From contig NZ_CP146022.1 in the NCBI RefSeq assembly GCF_036967205.1, forward strand, positions 5,084,001 through 5,148,000: a DNA stretch of 64,000 nt, given 5' to 3'. The translations under genes and the position numbers were made by a program. Below are positions 53,593 through 63,279 of the stretch, in pieces. Source of the DNA: Streptomyces sp. Q6 (GTDB lineage: Bacteria > Actinomycetota > Actinomycetes > Streptomycetales > Streptomycetaceae). Numbering within the stretch: the stretch's first letter is position 1; each line of letters begins with the position of its first letter. The notes under the pieces were generated by a model. It was given only the letters and a program-made list of their open reading frames with translations, was not told the DNA's origin and made no database searches.

Positions 53593-55790
53593 CAGCGGGT
53601 CGCCTCCTCGGGCGTCGGGGCGGGGGTGCGGGAGTCGACCGGGACGACCGGCGGCAGCGCCTCCTCCGGCTCGCCGAGGAAGACGCGGCGGACGACCCGC
53701 TCGGCGGCGTGCCCGTCGTCGAACTCGCAGAACCGGCGCCGGAAGTGCGCGCGGGCCTTCGCCGACGACTCGTCGCGCCACGCGTCGGTCGCGAGGATCT
53801 CCGTCAACTCGTCCTCGGTGCGCGCCACATGGCCGGGCGGCTCGGCCATCAGGTCGAAGTAGACGCCGCGCGTCTTCGCGTACGTCTCCCAGTCGTCGGC
53901 GTAGCTGATGATCGGCCGGTCCAGGTTCGCGTAGTCGAACATGATGGACGAGTAGTCCGTGATGAGCGCGTCGGAGGCCAGGGCGAGCTCCTCCACCGGG
54001 TCGTACGTGGACACGTCGATGACGTGGCCGCTGCGCCGCAGCCCGGACAGCGGGGACGCCGCGCCGCCGTAGAAGTAGTGGCCGCGCACGAGCAGCACCG
54101 TGTCGTCGCCGAGGCGGGCGGAGAGGGCGGCGAGGTCCAGGCGCGGGTTCCAGTTCGCCTCGTAGTCCCGGTGGGTCGGCGCGTACAGGACCGCCCGCTT
54201 GCCGGGCGCGATGCCGAGGCGGTCGCGGACGGCCCGGATGTCCGCCGCACTCGCGCTGTAGTAGACGTCGTTGCGCGGATAGCCGTGGTCGAGGGACGTG
54301 TAGCGCGCCGGGTAGGCGTGCTCCCACATGCGGGTGGAGTGGCTGTTGGCGCTGACGCTGTAGTCCCACTTGTCGACGCGCGCGAGCAGCGCGTCGAAGT
54401 CGAGCCCCTTCGACGCCGTCGGATAGTCGAGCTGATCGAGGCCCATCTTCTTGAGCGGGGTGCCGTGGTGGGTCTGGAGGTGGATCGCGTCCGGGCGCTT
54501 CACCACCGCGTTCGGGAAGTTGACGTTGTTGGTGAGGTACTTCGCGCGGGCCATCACCTCCCAGTAGCGGCGCGTGCCGGGCACGATGCGGGCGGTGCCG
54601 GGCGGGAGCAGCGGCTCGGTCGCCTTCGACACGACCCAGACCGGCCGGATGTGCGGGGCGAGTTCGGCGAGCTTCGCGGCGATCGCGGCCGGGTTGCAGG
54701 CCACGCCGCGGTCCCAATAGGCGCTGAAGACCGCCAGGTTCGGGTCGATCGGCTCGCGCAGCGCCTTCCGGTAGGAGTGGTCGCGGACCTTCGCGCCGAC
54801 CAGCCGCTTGCGGTCCCGCACGGCGGCCTTCAGGTCGCGCCGCTTGTGGTTCGCGGCCTGGAACGCCCGGTACTTCGCGTACGCGTCCTCTTCGAGCAGC
54901 CGGCGCCTGATCCCCTCCAGGCCGCCCGGCCTGCGGTGGTCCTCGGGCGCCCAGCGTACGGCCGCCGCCGACGCGCGGTGGAAGAACTCCCGCGCCACGT
55001 CGTCCGGCATCGGCTCGCGCGCCACGACCCGCATCGTCTCCGTGGCCATCAGGTCGTACAGGACGGCCCGCGGCCGGGCCGCCGTCCCGCGACCGCGCAT
55101 CAGCACCTGGAGCTTCTCGTACGCGTCGACGAGCGCGTACCGCTCCTCGGCCGTCACCGGCGGCAGACTCTCGGGGCGCAACTCGCGTACGTCGACGATC
55201 ACTTGCTCCAGGCAGGCGATCCGGTCGGCGAGGATCAGGGCGGCGCGGGAGGCGGACATCTCGTCGAGGGCGCCGAGCTCGGGCGCGTGCGTCCGCCAGA
55301 AGGAGGCGCGCAGGGCGCGGTTGCCGAGGAGCGGGGTGACACGCAGCAGGTCGGGCGCCTCGGCCAGCGGCAGGTCGCGGCGGCCGACCCGGGTCAACTG
55401 CCGTGCGTCGGGGCTGAGCCCGCCGCTGGAGCGCCACGTGGAGCGGGCGTGGTCGGCGACGACCACGTCCACCGGGTCCGGCGTCTCGGCGAGCCGGTCG
55501 AGCAGCGCCCGCACCCCGCCCACCGGCAGCCGGTCCTTCGCGTGCACGAACCAGAGCCACTCGCCCCGGGCCCGCTCGGCCCCGGCGGCCCGCGCCGCGG
55601 CGTCCGGTGTCCCGGCCGGCAGCGGGACCACGGTGCCGCCCCGCCGCACGGCGACGTCCTGCGCGTCGTCGCCGACCGCGGCCGTCAACAGCTCTGCCTC
55701 GTCGTCGAGTTGGGCGGCCACGCTGTCCAGGCAGACCCCGAGCAGGCCCTGCACGTCCCGGCCGTACACGATCACGCTGAGCTTCGGCAT
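53592..55790 (-). CDS. CDP-glycerol glycerophosphotransferase family protein (TagF-like)
   Basis: A 732-residue teichoic-acid polymerase or primase-type enzyme, peripheral to the membrane. The N-terminal GT2-like part (1-200) starts MPKLSVIVYGRDVQGLLG but lacks a clear DxD. The glycerophosphotransferase domain (about 340-715) has ARAKYLTNNVNFPN, LQTHHGTPLKKMGLD, HGYPRNDVYYSASAADI, YAPTHRDYEANWNPR, LLVRGHYFYGG and ASDALITDYSSIMFDYANLD. The catalytic His and DYSS motif are all there. The ATG lies one base after the preceding gene's stop. It joins or extends poly(polyol-phosphate) with the bifunctional upstream gene. Confidence 0.9.
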   Translation of the reverse strand: MPKLSVIVYGRDVQGLLGVCLDSVAAQLDDEAELLTAAVGDDAQDVAVRRGGTVVPLPAGTPDAAARAAGAERARGEWLWFVHAKDRLPVGGVRALLDRLAETPDPVDVVVADHARSTWRSSGGLSPDARQLTRVGRRDLPLAEAPDLLRVTPLLGNRALRASFWRTHAPELGALDEMSASRAALILADRIACLEQVIVDVRELRPESLPPVTAEERYALVDAYEKLQVLMRGRGTAARPRAVLYDLMATETMRVVAREPMPDDVAREFFHRASAAAVRWAPEDHRRPGGLEGIRRRLLEEDAYAKYRAFQAANHKRRDLKAAVRDRKRLVGAKVRDHSYRKALREPIDPNLAVFSAYWDRGVACNPAAIAAKLAELAPHIRPVWVVSKATEPLLPPGTARIVPGTRRYWEVMARAKYLTNNVNFPNAVVKRPDAIHLQTHHGTPLKKMGLDQLDYPTASKGLDFDALLARVDKWDYSVSANSHSTRMWEHAYPARYTSLDHGYPRNDVYYSASAADIRAVRDRLGIAPGKRAVLYAPTHRDYEANWNPRLDLAALSARLGDDTVLLVRGHYFYGGAASPLSGLRRSGHVIDVSTYDPVEELALASDALITDYSSIMFDYANLDRPIISYADDWETYAKTRGVYFDLMAEPPGHVARTEDELTEILATDAWRDESSAKARAHFRRRFCEFDDGHAAERVVRRVFLGEPEEALPPVVPVDSRTPAPTPEEATR

Positions 55791-55791
55791 G

Positions 55792-58700
55792 TCACGCCCC
55801 GCCCTTCTCCAGCATCCGGTCCACCACGCGGCGCGCCGCCCGCCCGTCGTCCAGGTCGCAGAACGCCGCGCGGAAGTCCGCGTACGCCCGCTCGTACGGG
55901 GCCGTCGCCGCCGCGGTGTCCCGCAGCGCCGCGATCAGCGCGTCCGACGTCGCGAGCAGCGGGCCCGGCGCCCGCTCCTCGAAGTCGAAGTAGAAGCCGC
56001 GCAGCCGGTCCCGGTAGTGCTCCAGGTCGTACGTGAAGAACAGCATCGGGCGGCCGGTCACCGCGAAGTCGAACATCACCGAGGAGTAGTCGGTGACCAG
56101 GACGTCCGCGACGAGCAGCAGATCCATCATGTCCGTGACGCCGGCCTGCGCCGACACGTCGTGGACGAACCCGTCGCCGGCGCCCGGCACCGGCTCGGCG
56201 ACGTGCGCGTGCGGCCGGACGAGCAGCACATGGTCCTCGCCCAACGCCCGCTCGGCCGCGTCCAGTTCGATCCGCAGGTCGAGGAGGAAGCCGCCCCGGT
56301 GGCGCTGCTTGTCCTCGCGCCAGGTCGGCGCGTACAGGATGACCTTCTTGCCCTCGGGCAGGCCGAGCCGCTCGCGGACCTCGGCGGCACGCTTGGCGCG
56401 GTCGGGGGAGAGGAGGACGTCGTTGCGCGGGTAGCCGGCCTCGACGAGGTCGCCCTCGTAGCGGAAGGCGCGGCGCAGGATCGGCGTCGAGAAGCTGTTC
56501 GGGGACAGCAGCATCGACCACTGGCGGCGCTCGCGGTCCAGGTCCTCCAGGTACGCCGTCGACGCGAAGTGCTCGTTGTCGAAGTCGAAGCCGATGCGCT
56601 TGAGCGGGGTGCCGTGCCAGGTCTGCACGATCTGCTGTCCGGGGCGGCGCTCCAGCCACTTCGGGAAGTGCGTGTTGCCCACGATGTACCGGGAGCGGGC
56701 CATCGCCTCGTAGTACTCGGGGCTGTGCACGCGCAGCGCCCGCGCGGTCGGCGGCACCTCGCACTGCCCGTCCCGCACCACCCACAGGTGCTCCAGCTCC
56801 TCGCCCCTGCGCACCAGTTCCTCGTGGACGGCGCGCGGCGAGTCGCCGTACATGCGGCCGCCGAACACGTCGTAGACGACGGCGTCGCGCAGCGGCTCGT
56901 GACGGGCCAGCGGGTACGCGTGCTCACGCAGCCGGGTCTGGCGGTGGCGGCTGCGCTCGGCGGGCCGCAGCTCCGAGTGGGCGAGGAGGGCGAGCTGGTC
57001 GTACTGGCGGGCCTGGAGCTCGATCCGCTTGCCGCCCGCGGTCACGTCGAGGGGCAGGTCCCGCTGCGCCGCCGGGGCGAGCTGCACCGAACTGCGGGTG
57101 CCGTCCGCGCGCTCCACGGACGGCCACCAGAACCCGGAGCGCAGCGGGAGCCCGGCGTGCGGCGGTGCCGGGGTGAAGTTCGCGCGGAACGTGCCGTCCG
57201 CGGCCTGCGCGGGGAACGCGTACTCGTGCCCGGACCACGTCTGGCGCAGGATCAGGCGCAGGGCGTGGGTACCGGGCGCCGGGTAGCTGCCGCTGAGGGT
57301 GACGGTGCCGTCCGCGTGGGCGGTGACCCGCTCGACCAGCGGCTGCGCGGGCTGGTCGACGAGCTGGAGGTAGCCGCCCGGCGAGCGCCGCGCGTACAAC
57401 GCGCGCTCCCCGTTGGGGAACTGGGCCCCGCTGTAGCCCTCGCGGTCGTCGAGCACGAGGGCGAGACGGACGGGCCGCTCGGCGTCCTCGGGCCCGAGCA
57501 GGACCGAGGTGTCCCAGCGGGCGATCGAGCGTTCGGCCTGTGTCGGGCGCAGCCGCTCGTGGTGGTCGCGGGCCGCGCGCAGGTCCGTCTCCCGCACGCG
57601 GGCCGTGAACGGCACCCGGCCGTCCGCGTCCGGCAGCCCGAGGTCCAGCGGCGCGAGCAGCACCCGCCCGGCCTCGCGGTAGCGCAGTCGCAGGGCGGCC
57701 GGGCCCTCCGGCGCCGTACGCAGCACACCGCGGACGACCAGGTCGCCGTCCGCGTAACGGACTTCGAGGGCGCGGGCCTGTGCCGTCTCCACGCGCAGGT
57801 GCAGGATGCCGTCCTGGATCTGCGGGGCGACGCGGACGTCGGGGAGACCCAGTGGGCGGGCGGCGTCTGACCGGTGCCGGTGCGGGCGCCGTGCAGCGGG
57901 CCGCGGCGCGGCGTCGCGCGCGTGCCGCCGACCGCGATCCGCACATGCCAGATGCCGTCGGTCCACCGGCCGCGCCGCCTGAGCCGGTCCGGGTTCACGG
58001 TGGCCGTGAACCCCGCCCAGTCCGCGTGCCGGAACTCCGCGCCCGAGGCGACCGTGGCCTCCGGGTCGTAGTGGCTGCGCGCCGGGACGACGACCTTCTT
58101 GCGGCCGCCCTTCTCGCTCAGGACGAGCGTCTTCAGGGACTGCCCGCGCGTCTCGGCCCCCAGCTGCCGGGCGAACGCCCAACCGCTCAGCCGCAGCTTC
58201 CCGTCCTCGTCCCACGTCACCGTGTCGAGCCGGCTGCGCAGCCCCAACTCCTGGTGGTCCAGGCGTAGTACGGAGTCGGGGACGGGCCGCGCCGCGTCCA
58301 GGAACGGGTAGGCGGCGCGCGGCCGCAGCACCCCCGCCACCGGGATCGAACCGCCGTGCTTCTTCTCGTACTCCAGGAGCGCGATCAGCTCGTCGACGCG
58401 CCGGTGCACCGTCAGATAGATCTTGAGCTTGTGCGGTACGGGCAGCGCGCGGACCTTGTCCTGCCCGATGTCCCGCGCGAGCCGCCCCACCTGGTCGAGG
58501 AACGCCGTCCGGTACGCCGGGTCCGAGCCCGGCAGCACCTTCCAGAACAGCGGCATCTCCTCGTACAGGGCGTTGCGGTCGTAGACCGCGAGGTGGTCCG
58601 CGTACATCGGGTCGGAGCCGATCCGCTCGCTCAGGAAGTCGCGCACCATGCGGATCGAGCGCACCCGGTCGGTCAGGCCGCGCGGGTCGGTGCGGTTCTG

Positions 58701-59378
58701 GGTGATGGAGCGCTCGCCGATCTCGCGCTCGCGCCAGTGGTAGATCGGCTCGCTGAGCACGTCGACGGAGTCGGCGAGGTAGTGCGCGGGGATGCTGACC
58801 GGCGCGTCCTCGTAGAGCATCCCCTCGGGGTACGCGAGCGCGTGCCGCTCCCAGAAGGCGCGGCGGTAGACCTTGTTCCAGGCGGTGCGGTCGGTCAGCA
58901 GCGGCCGGAACGACGAGATGTGCGTGCGCAGGCGGGTCGTCGCGAAGGGGGTGCGGTGCACCGGGGACTGGACGTGACCCGCGGATCTGAAGCGGGTCAC
59001 GTTCCCGGCGGCGAAGTCCGAGCCGGTCTCGTCGAGCGTCTCGATGAGCAGCTCGTACGCGTTCGGCGGGAGGGTGTCGTCACTGTCGACGAACGCCAGG
59101 TACTCGGCCCGGGGGTCCATGGCGCGCACCCCGGTGTTGCGGGCGGCGCCCAGGCCCCGGTTCGGCTGGGATATCAGGCGGAAGCGGGGGTCGCGCGCGG
59201 CCCACTCGGCGGCGATCGCCGCGCTCCCGTCGGCCGAGCCGTCGTCGACCATCACCACCTCGAAGGCGGTGAAGGTCTGGGCGGCCAGGGACCTGAGGCA
59301 CTCGTCGAGGTACAGCTCGACGTTGTAGACGGGGACGATCACACTCAGCCGGGGGTTGGCCGTGGCCTGCACACGCAC
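55792..59378 (-). pseudogene. Bifunctional GT2 / CDP-glycerol glycerophosphotransferase, frameshifted as read
   Basis: The GTG-started frame (RVQATANPRLSVIVPVYNV, GT2 with AFVDSDDTLPPNAYELL near residue 92) reads to about 57880, where family sequence stops. It continues in another frame as LPDVRVAPQIQDGILHLRVE to the glycerophosphotransferase domain (VQTWHGTPLKRIGFD, AGYPRNDVLLSPD, LIDYSSVMFDF-like VTDYSSVMFDFAVTG) and the stop at 55792. One missing base near 57866-57872 restores a 1,195-residue protein that is normal for streptomycetes. A second GTG two codons in has a better ribosome site (AAGGAG). Whether the shift is genuine is not known. If real, the polymerase half could only be translated from an internal start. 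Confidence 0.85.
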
Positions 59379-59465
59379 TCCTTGTCCTCATTTGCTGACC
59401 GCTCAGGCGCACCATAGTGGCACTAAACGGACAAAAGGGTAAGTTCGGTGTGCTTCTGGTGGGCC

Positions 59466-60299
59466 TTACGAGGGAAGAGTGGCTTTAGCCCGTTTAGGTT
59501 CCGTCTTGGGGGAATTCGTGAACCGCTCGTACTCCTTGAGCACCGCGTCCGTCGGCCCGTCCATGAGCAGCTCGCCGCGCTCCAGCCACAGCACCCGGTC
59601 GCAGGTGTCACGGATCGACTTGTTGCTGTGGCTGACCAGGAAGACCGTCCCCGCGCGCTTGCGCAGCTCGCGGATCCGCTCCTCGGAGCGCTTCTGGAAG
59701 GACCGGTCGCCGGTGGCGAGCGCCTCGTCGATCAGCAGCACGTCGTGGTCCTTGGCCGCGGCGATGGAGAACCGCAGCCGGGCCGCCATGCCGGACGAGT
59801 ACGTCCGCATCGGCAGCGTGATGAAGTCGCCCTTGTCGTTGATGCCGGAGAAGTCGACGATGTCGTCGTAGCGGTCGCGCACCTGCTCGCGGGTCATGCC
59901 CATCGCGAGGCCGCCGAGCCGGACGTTGCGCTCGCCGGTGAGGTCGCTCATCAGCGCCGCGTTCACACCGAGCAGCGAGGGCTGGCCGTCGGTGAAGATC
60001 TGCCCGTTCTCGGTCGGCAGCAGCCCGGCGACCGCCTTGAGCAGCGTCGACTTGCCCGAGCCGTTCGTGCCGATGAGTCCGATGGCCTCGCCGCGGTAGG
60101 CGGTGAACGAGACGTTCCGGACGGCGTGCACCGTCCGTACGCCCGCCCGCTTCTCGGCCTTCTTCCTGCCGCCGATGATGCGGTTGAGGGCGGCGGTCGC
60201 GGAGCCGCGGCCCGCACCCGTGCCGTTGACGCGGTAGACGATGTCGACGCCGTCGACGATGACGGTGGGAACCCGCTGGTCGTTCGAGTGCTCAGCCAC
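59466..60299 (-). CDS. Teichoic-acid-type ABC transporter ATPase (TagH-like)
   Basis: A 277-residue ATPase of the polysaccharide/teichoic acid export class. Walker A is IGTNGSGKSTLLKAV (about residues 73-87), the signature TYSSGMAARLRFSIAA (about 170-185), Walker B HDVLLIDEALATGD (about 189-202) and His loop TVFLVSHSNKSI. The N-terminal VPTVIVDGVDIVYRV is family-typical. The GTG at 60299 has GAGGAG upstream and overlaps the permease stop by 8 bp; an upstream in-frame start is unlikely. It energises export of the wall polymer made by the adjacent genes. Confidence 0.93.
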   Translation of the reverse strand: MAEHSNDQRVPTVIVDGVDIVYRVNGTGAGRGSATAALNRIIGGRKKAEKRAGVRTVHAVRNVSFTAYRGEAIGLIGTNGSGKSTLLKAVAGLLPTENGQIFTDGQPSLLGVNAALMSDLTGERNVRLGGLAMGMTREQVRDRYDDIVDFSGINDKGDFITLPMRTYSSGMAARLRFSIAAAKDHDVLLIDEALATGDRSFQKRSEERIRELRKRAGTVFLVSHSNKSIRDTCDRVLWLERGELLMDGPTDAVLKEYERFTNSPKTEPKRAKATLPS

Positions 60300-61221
60300 G
60301 GCCGTACGTCTCCTCTGCCTTCCAGAAGTAGATGAACCCGCCGACACCGGCGAGCAGCGCCCAGCCCACGGCCCACGCCCAGACGTGCGCCGGCAACTGG
60401 TCCGCGGTGAAGCTGTCGATCAGCGCGAACCGCATCAGGTCGATGTAGACGGCGGCCGGGTTGGTCTGGAGCAGCGTGATCACGATCGGCGGGAAGCCCT
60501 TCCCCTCCGTCAGATGGGTCAGGCTCCACATCACTCCGGACACGTACATCCACGTACGCAGCAGGAACGGCATGAGCTGCGCGATGTCCGGGGTGTGCGC
60601 GCCGAGCCGCGCCATGATCATGGCGACCCCGGTGTTGAAGACGAACTGGAGCAGCAGCGCCGGGACCACCAGGAGCCAGGACGCGGTCGGCGGGACGCCG
60701 AAGCAGAGCAGGATGACGACCAGCGCGCACATCGAGAACAGCAACTGCTGGAGCTGCTGGAGACAGTACGAGACCGGCAGCGACGCCCGCGGGAAGTGCA
60801 GGGCCCGCACCAGGCCGAGGCTCCCGGAGATCGCCTTCGTCCCGGCCATCACGGACGACTGCGTGAACGTCCACACGAAGACGCCGGTGACCAGGAACGG
60901 GATGTAGTCGGGCACACCCCGGCTGGTCCCCATCAGGACGCCGAAGATGAAGAAGTAGACCGCCGCGTTCAGCAGCGGAGTGGCCACCTGCCAGACCTGG
61001 CCGAGCTTCGCCTGGCTGTACTGCGAGGTGAGCTTGGCGGTGGCGAACGCCGTGATGAAGTGGCGCCGCTGCCACAGCCGGCGCACGTACGCGGGCAGCG
61101 AGGGGCGCGCGCCGCTGACGGTCAGACCGTACCGGGCGGCGAGGACGGCGGGGTCCTCGGCGTCGGTTCCCCGAGGGGGGAACGGTGCCGGTGCGGGAGG
61201 CGTGTCCAGGACCTGACTCAC
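60292..61221 (-). CDS. Teichoic-acid-type ABC transporter permease (TagG-like)
   Basis: A 309-residue ABC-2-type permease with six TM helices (about residues 76-96, 108-130, 158-180, 185-206, 216-238 and 275-298). The family motifs include KLTSQYSQAKLGQVWQVATP before TM1 and FPPIVITLLQTNPAAVYIDL. The ATG at 61221 is the first gene of the minus-strand export/biosynthesis unit. The start region lies opposite the tetR gene and two operator-like palindromes, so expression may be regulated by it. Confidence 0.92.
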   Translation of the reverse strand: MSQVLDTPPAPAPFPPRGTDAEDPAVLAARYGLTVSGARPSLPAYVRRLWQRRHFITAFATAKLTSQYSQAKLGQVWQVATPLLNAAVYFFIFGVLMGTSRGVPDYIPFLVTGVFVWTFTQSSVMAGTKAISGSLGLVRALHFPRASLPVSYCLQQLQQLLFSMCALVVILLCFGVPPTASWLLVVPALLLQFVFNTGVAMIMARLGAHTPDIAQLMPFLLRTWMYVSGVMWSLTHLTEGKGFPPIVITLLQTNPAAVYIDLMRFALIDSFTADQLPAHVWAWAVGWALLAGVGGFIYFWKAEETYGRG

Positions 61222-61290
61222 ATCCGCTGCTTTCGCTCGAGGGGTGGGGCGGGGCGACCGGAGGGCTGTCTTCGCCGTGCCTTAACGTCC

Positions 61291-61354
61291 CGTTCACGTC
61301 GGAACGGGTCCGTATCGTCGTGACGTGAGACTAGGACGATCCGACGTCGGAACG
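61291..61354. promoter_or_regulatory. Two operator-like palindromes sharing ACGTCGGAACG
   Basis: CGTTC-ACGTCG-GAACG at 61291-61306 and CGATCCGACGTCGGAACG at 61337-61354 (core TCCGACGTCGGA, perfect) share the 11-mer ACGTCGGAACG, 48 bases apart. They lie between the TagG-like gene and the tetR gene. This fits a TetR dimer site controlling both directions. Confidence 0.6.
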
Positions 61355-61390
61355 CAACCGTTTCGTCGTCGCGCGCCTATGCTTTGCCAT

Positions 61391-62053
61391 ATGACGACCA
61401 ACGCCGACTCCTCCTCCGAGCTCTCGGCTCCGCTCGGGCAGGGGGGACCCCCTTCGCGGACGCGTCGCAGGGCCCCCGCGGGCGCCGCCGTACTCCGTGA
61501 GGACGTCACGGAAGCCATCCGCGCCGCCGTCTTCGAGGAACTCGCCGCCGTCGGCTACGCGCGCATGTCCATCGAGGGCATCGCGCGCCGCGCTGGCGTC
61601 GGCAAGACGGCCGTCTACCGCCGCTGGCGCTCCAAGCTCCACCTGGTCCTCGACCTGGTCTCCGCCATAGCGGTGCAGGGCCTGCCCGCCCCCGACACCG
61701 GCAGCCTGGAGGGCGACCTGCTGCTGCTCTACCAGGTCACGTCACGGGCCCTGAAGCACCCGGTGGCCGGCCAGATCATCCCCGACCTCCAGGCGGAGGC
61801 GGCCCGCAACCCCGAGATCGCCGACGCCATGCAGAAGGCACTGCGCGAGGGGCAGCACGGGGTGGCGAGCGGCATCGTGCGCTCGGCCGTGACCCGGGGC
61901 GACCTGCGCGACGGCCTCGACGAGGAACTCGCCCTCGATCTGATCTCCGGCCCGCTCTACTGGCGCTCGGTCGTCGTCCGTACGCCGGAACTGCCCAAGG
62001 GACACCTCAAGCGGCTCGCCGCGGCGACGGCGGCGGCGCTCAAGGCGCTGTAG
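61391..62053 (+). CDS. TetR-family transcriptional regulator
   Basis: A 220-residue repressor. The N-terminal HTH (about residues 45-92) reads VTEAIRAAVFEELAAVGYAR, SIEGIARRAGVGKTAVYRRW, followed by a typical nine-helix ligand domain; LKRLAAATAAALKAL forms the end. The ATG at 61391 sits near a TATGCT -10-like sequence, so the transcript may have a short leader. It is divergent from the TagGH-like export genes and probably represses them and itself through the palindromes between. Ligand unknown. Confidence 0.9.
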   Translation: MTTNADSSSELSAPLGQGGPPSRTRRRAPAGAAVLREDVTEAIRAAVFEELAAVGYARMSIEGIARRAGVGKTAVYRRWRSKLHLVLDLVSAIAVQGLPAPDTGSLEGDLLLLYQVTSRALKHPVAGQIIPDLQAEAARNPEIADAMQKALREGQHGVASGIVRSAVTRGDLRDGLDEELALDLISGPLYWRSVVVRTPELPKGHLKRLAAATAAALKAL

Positions 62054-62094
62054 GCGCTGGCGGCGCTGTCGGCGTCGTTTGTGGACATCCTTTT

Positions 62095-62154
62095 GTTGGC
62101 GTTGGCGTTGGCGTTGGCGTTGGCGTTGGCGTTGGCGTTGGCGTTGGCGTTGGC
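62095..62154 (+). repeat. Hexanucleotide tandem repeat (GTTGGC)10
   Basis: Ten perfect GTTGGC copies run from 62095 to 62154, between the tetR stop and the converging sigma-factor gene. Such a perfect simple repeat is rare in this genome type and prone to length change. An ATGTCCACA-like sequence (reverse strand, one mismatch from a DnaA box) lies at about 62080-62088. Confidence 0.95.
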
Positions 62155-62191
62155 GGATGCGCACCGGTGTCGGCGGATGCGTACCGGTGTC
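62152..62191 (+). repeat. 20-bp tandem duplication next to the hexamer array
   Basis: GGCGGATGCGCACCGGTGTC (62152-62171) and GGCGGATGCGTACCGGTGTC (62172-62191) differ at one base and directly continue the hexamer array. Confidence 0.9.
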
Positions 62192-62264
62192 TTTTCGGGG
62201 GCGGTGGTGATGGGCCCGGTGTGGGCCAGGCCGCCGTCCGCCCCGTGACAGAAGCAGGGCGGGT

Positions 62265-63184
62265 CTAGGGCCGGGCCTCCTCGTCCGCCGTCACGATCTC
62301 CAGTTTCGCTAGCGCCGTTTCCTCCGCGACGACGTCGATCCCGGTGATCGCGCCCTGCGTGTCGAACGTGAACGTGAGGACCAGGGCCAGGCGGCCTCCC
62401 CGTGCCATGACCAGGCCGGGGACCCCGTCGATGAGGGCCACGCCGGTGAGGCGGGCGCGGGACACCGCCGCCATCGCGCTCTCGGCCACCGCCCGCGCCC
62501 CGGCGAGACGCACCGGCTGCGGGGTCGGGATGACCGCCGCGTCCGCGCGCAGGACGACGTCGGGCGCCAGGAGCGAGAGCAGGGACTGGAAGTCGCCGCC
62601 CCGGGTCGCCGCGAGGAACGCGTCCACCGCGCTGCGGCGCCGCGTCAGATCCGGGTCCGGCGCGGGCCGCGCCCCTTGACCCGGCGCCGGGCGCGGCTGG
62701 CGAGCTGGCGCACGGAGGCCGTGGTGCGGTCGAGGAGCGGCGCGATCTGCTCGAACGGCACCGCGAACGTGTCGTGCAGGACGAACGCCACGCGCTCCGC
62801 GGGGGAGAGCGTGTCCAGGACGACGAGGAGCGCCACGCCGACCTCGTCGGCGAGCAGCGCCTCCTCCTCGGGGTGGCCCTGCTCGTCCGGACCGAGCGCG
62901 GGGTCGGCGGGGCGCTCGTCGAGCGGGTCCTCGCGGCGGGTGTCGCGCGAACGCAGCATGTTGAGACAGACCCGCGCGACGACCGTGGTCAGCCAGCCCG
63001 CGAGGTTCGCCACGTCCGACGTGTCGGCGCGGGCGGCCCGGATCCAGGCCTCCTGCACCGCGTCCTCCGCCTCGCTGAGCGAACCGAGGATCCGGTACGC
63101 CACCGAGCGCAGGCGCGGCCGCTGTTCCTCGAACCGCCGCGCCAGCTCGTCCTCGTTCGGCGCGCCAACAGCCCTGTCCGTCAC
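62265..63184 (-). pseudogene. ECF sigma factor with SnoaL-like C-terminal domain, frameshifted as read
   Basis: An ECF sigma of the SigJ type. From GTG 63184 (ribosome site GGGGGA) region 2 reads RPRLRSVAYRILGSLSEAED and AWIRAARADTSDVANLAGWL, region 4 LDTLSPAERVAFVLHDTFAV and IAPLLDRTTASVRQLASRAR. The frame ends at RVKGRGPRRTRI. The SnoaL-like tail (ARPAPDPDLTRRRSAVDAFL, then GGDFQSLLSLLAPDVVLRAD and GVPGLVMARGGRLALVLTF) lies in another frame to 62265. One missing base in the CCCC run at 62672-62675 joins them into 306 residues. If real, the sigma part lacks the tail that often modulates activity in such factors. Confidence 0.85.
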
Positions 63185-63210
63185 GTGCGTTCCCCCGATG
63201 CCCCGCGTGC

Positions 63211-63259
63211 GATCCATGCGATCAGCGTGATCCATGCGATCAGTGCGTTCAGTGCGTTC
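63211..63259 (+). repeat. Short tandem repeats upstream of the sigma-factor gene
   Basis: GATCCATGCGATCAG(C/T)G as an 18-bp unit occurs at 63211-63228 and 63229-63246, overlapping a 9-bp unit AGTGCGTTC at 63242-63250 and 63251-63259. They lie just upstream of the sigma gene start and within 25 bp of the NlpC/P60 stop. Confidence 0.85.
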
Positions 63260-63279
63260 AGGAGAGTAGATCACGCTGT

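Noticed and set aside
51919-62053. New secondary-metabolite or capsule system
   Set aside because: All enzymes match ordinary teichoic-acid-type polymer families; no PKS, NRPS or other scaffold genes are present.
61742-62164. Minus-strand frame with an RQRQ repeat protein
   Set aside because: The repeat is only the translation of the (GTTGGC)10 array and the rest is antisense to tetR.
62095-62191. CRISPR array
   Set aside because: The repeats are directly adjacent hexamers without spacers, and no cas genes are present.
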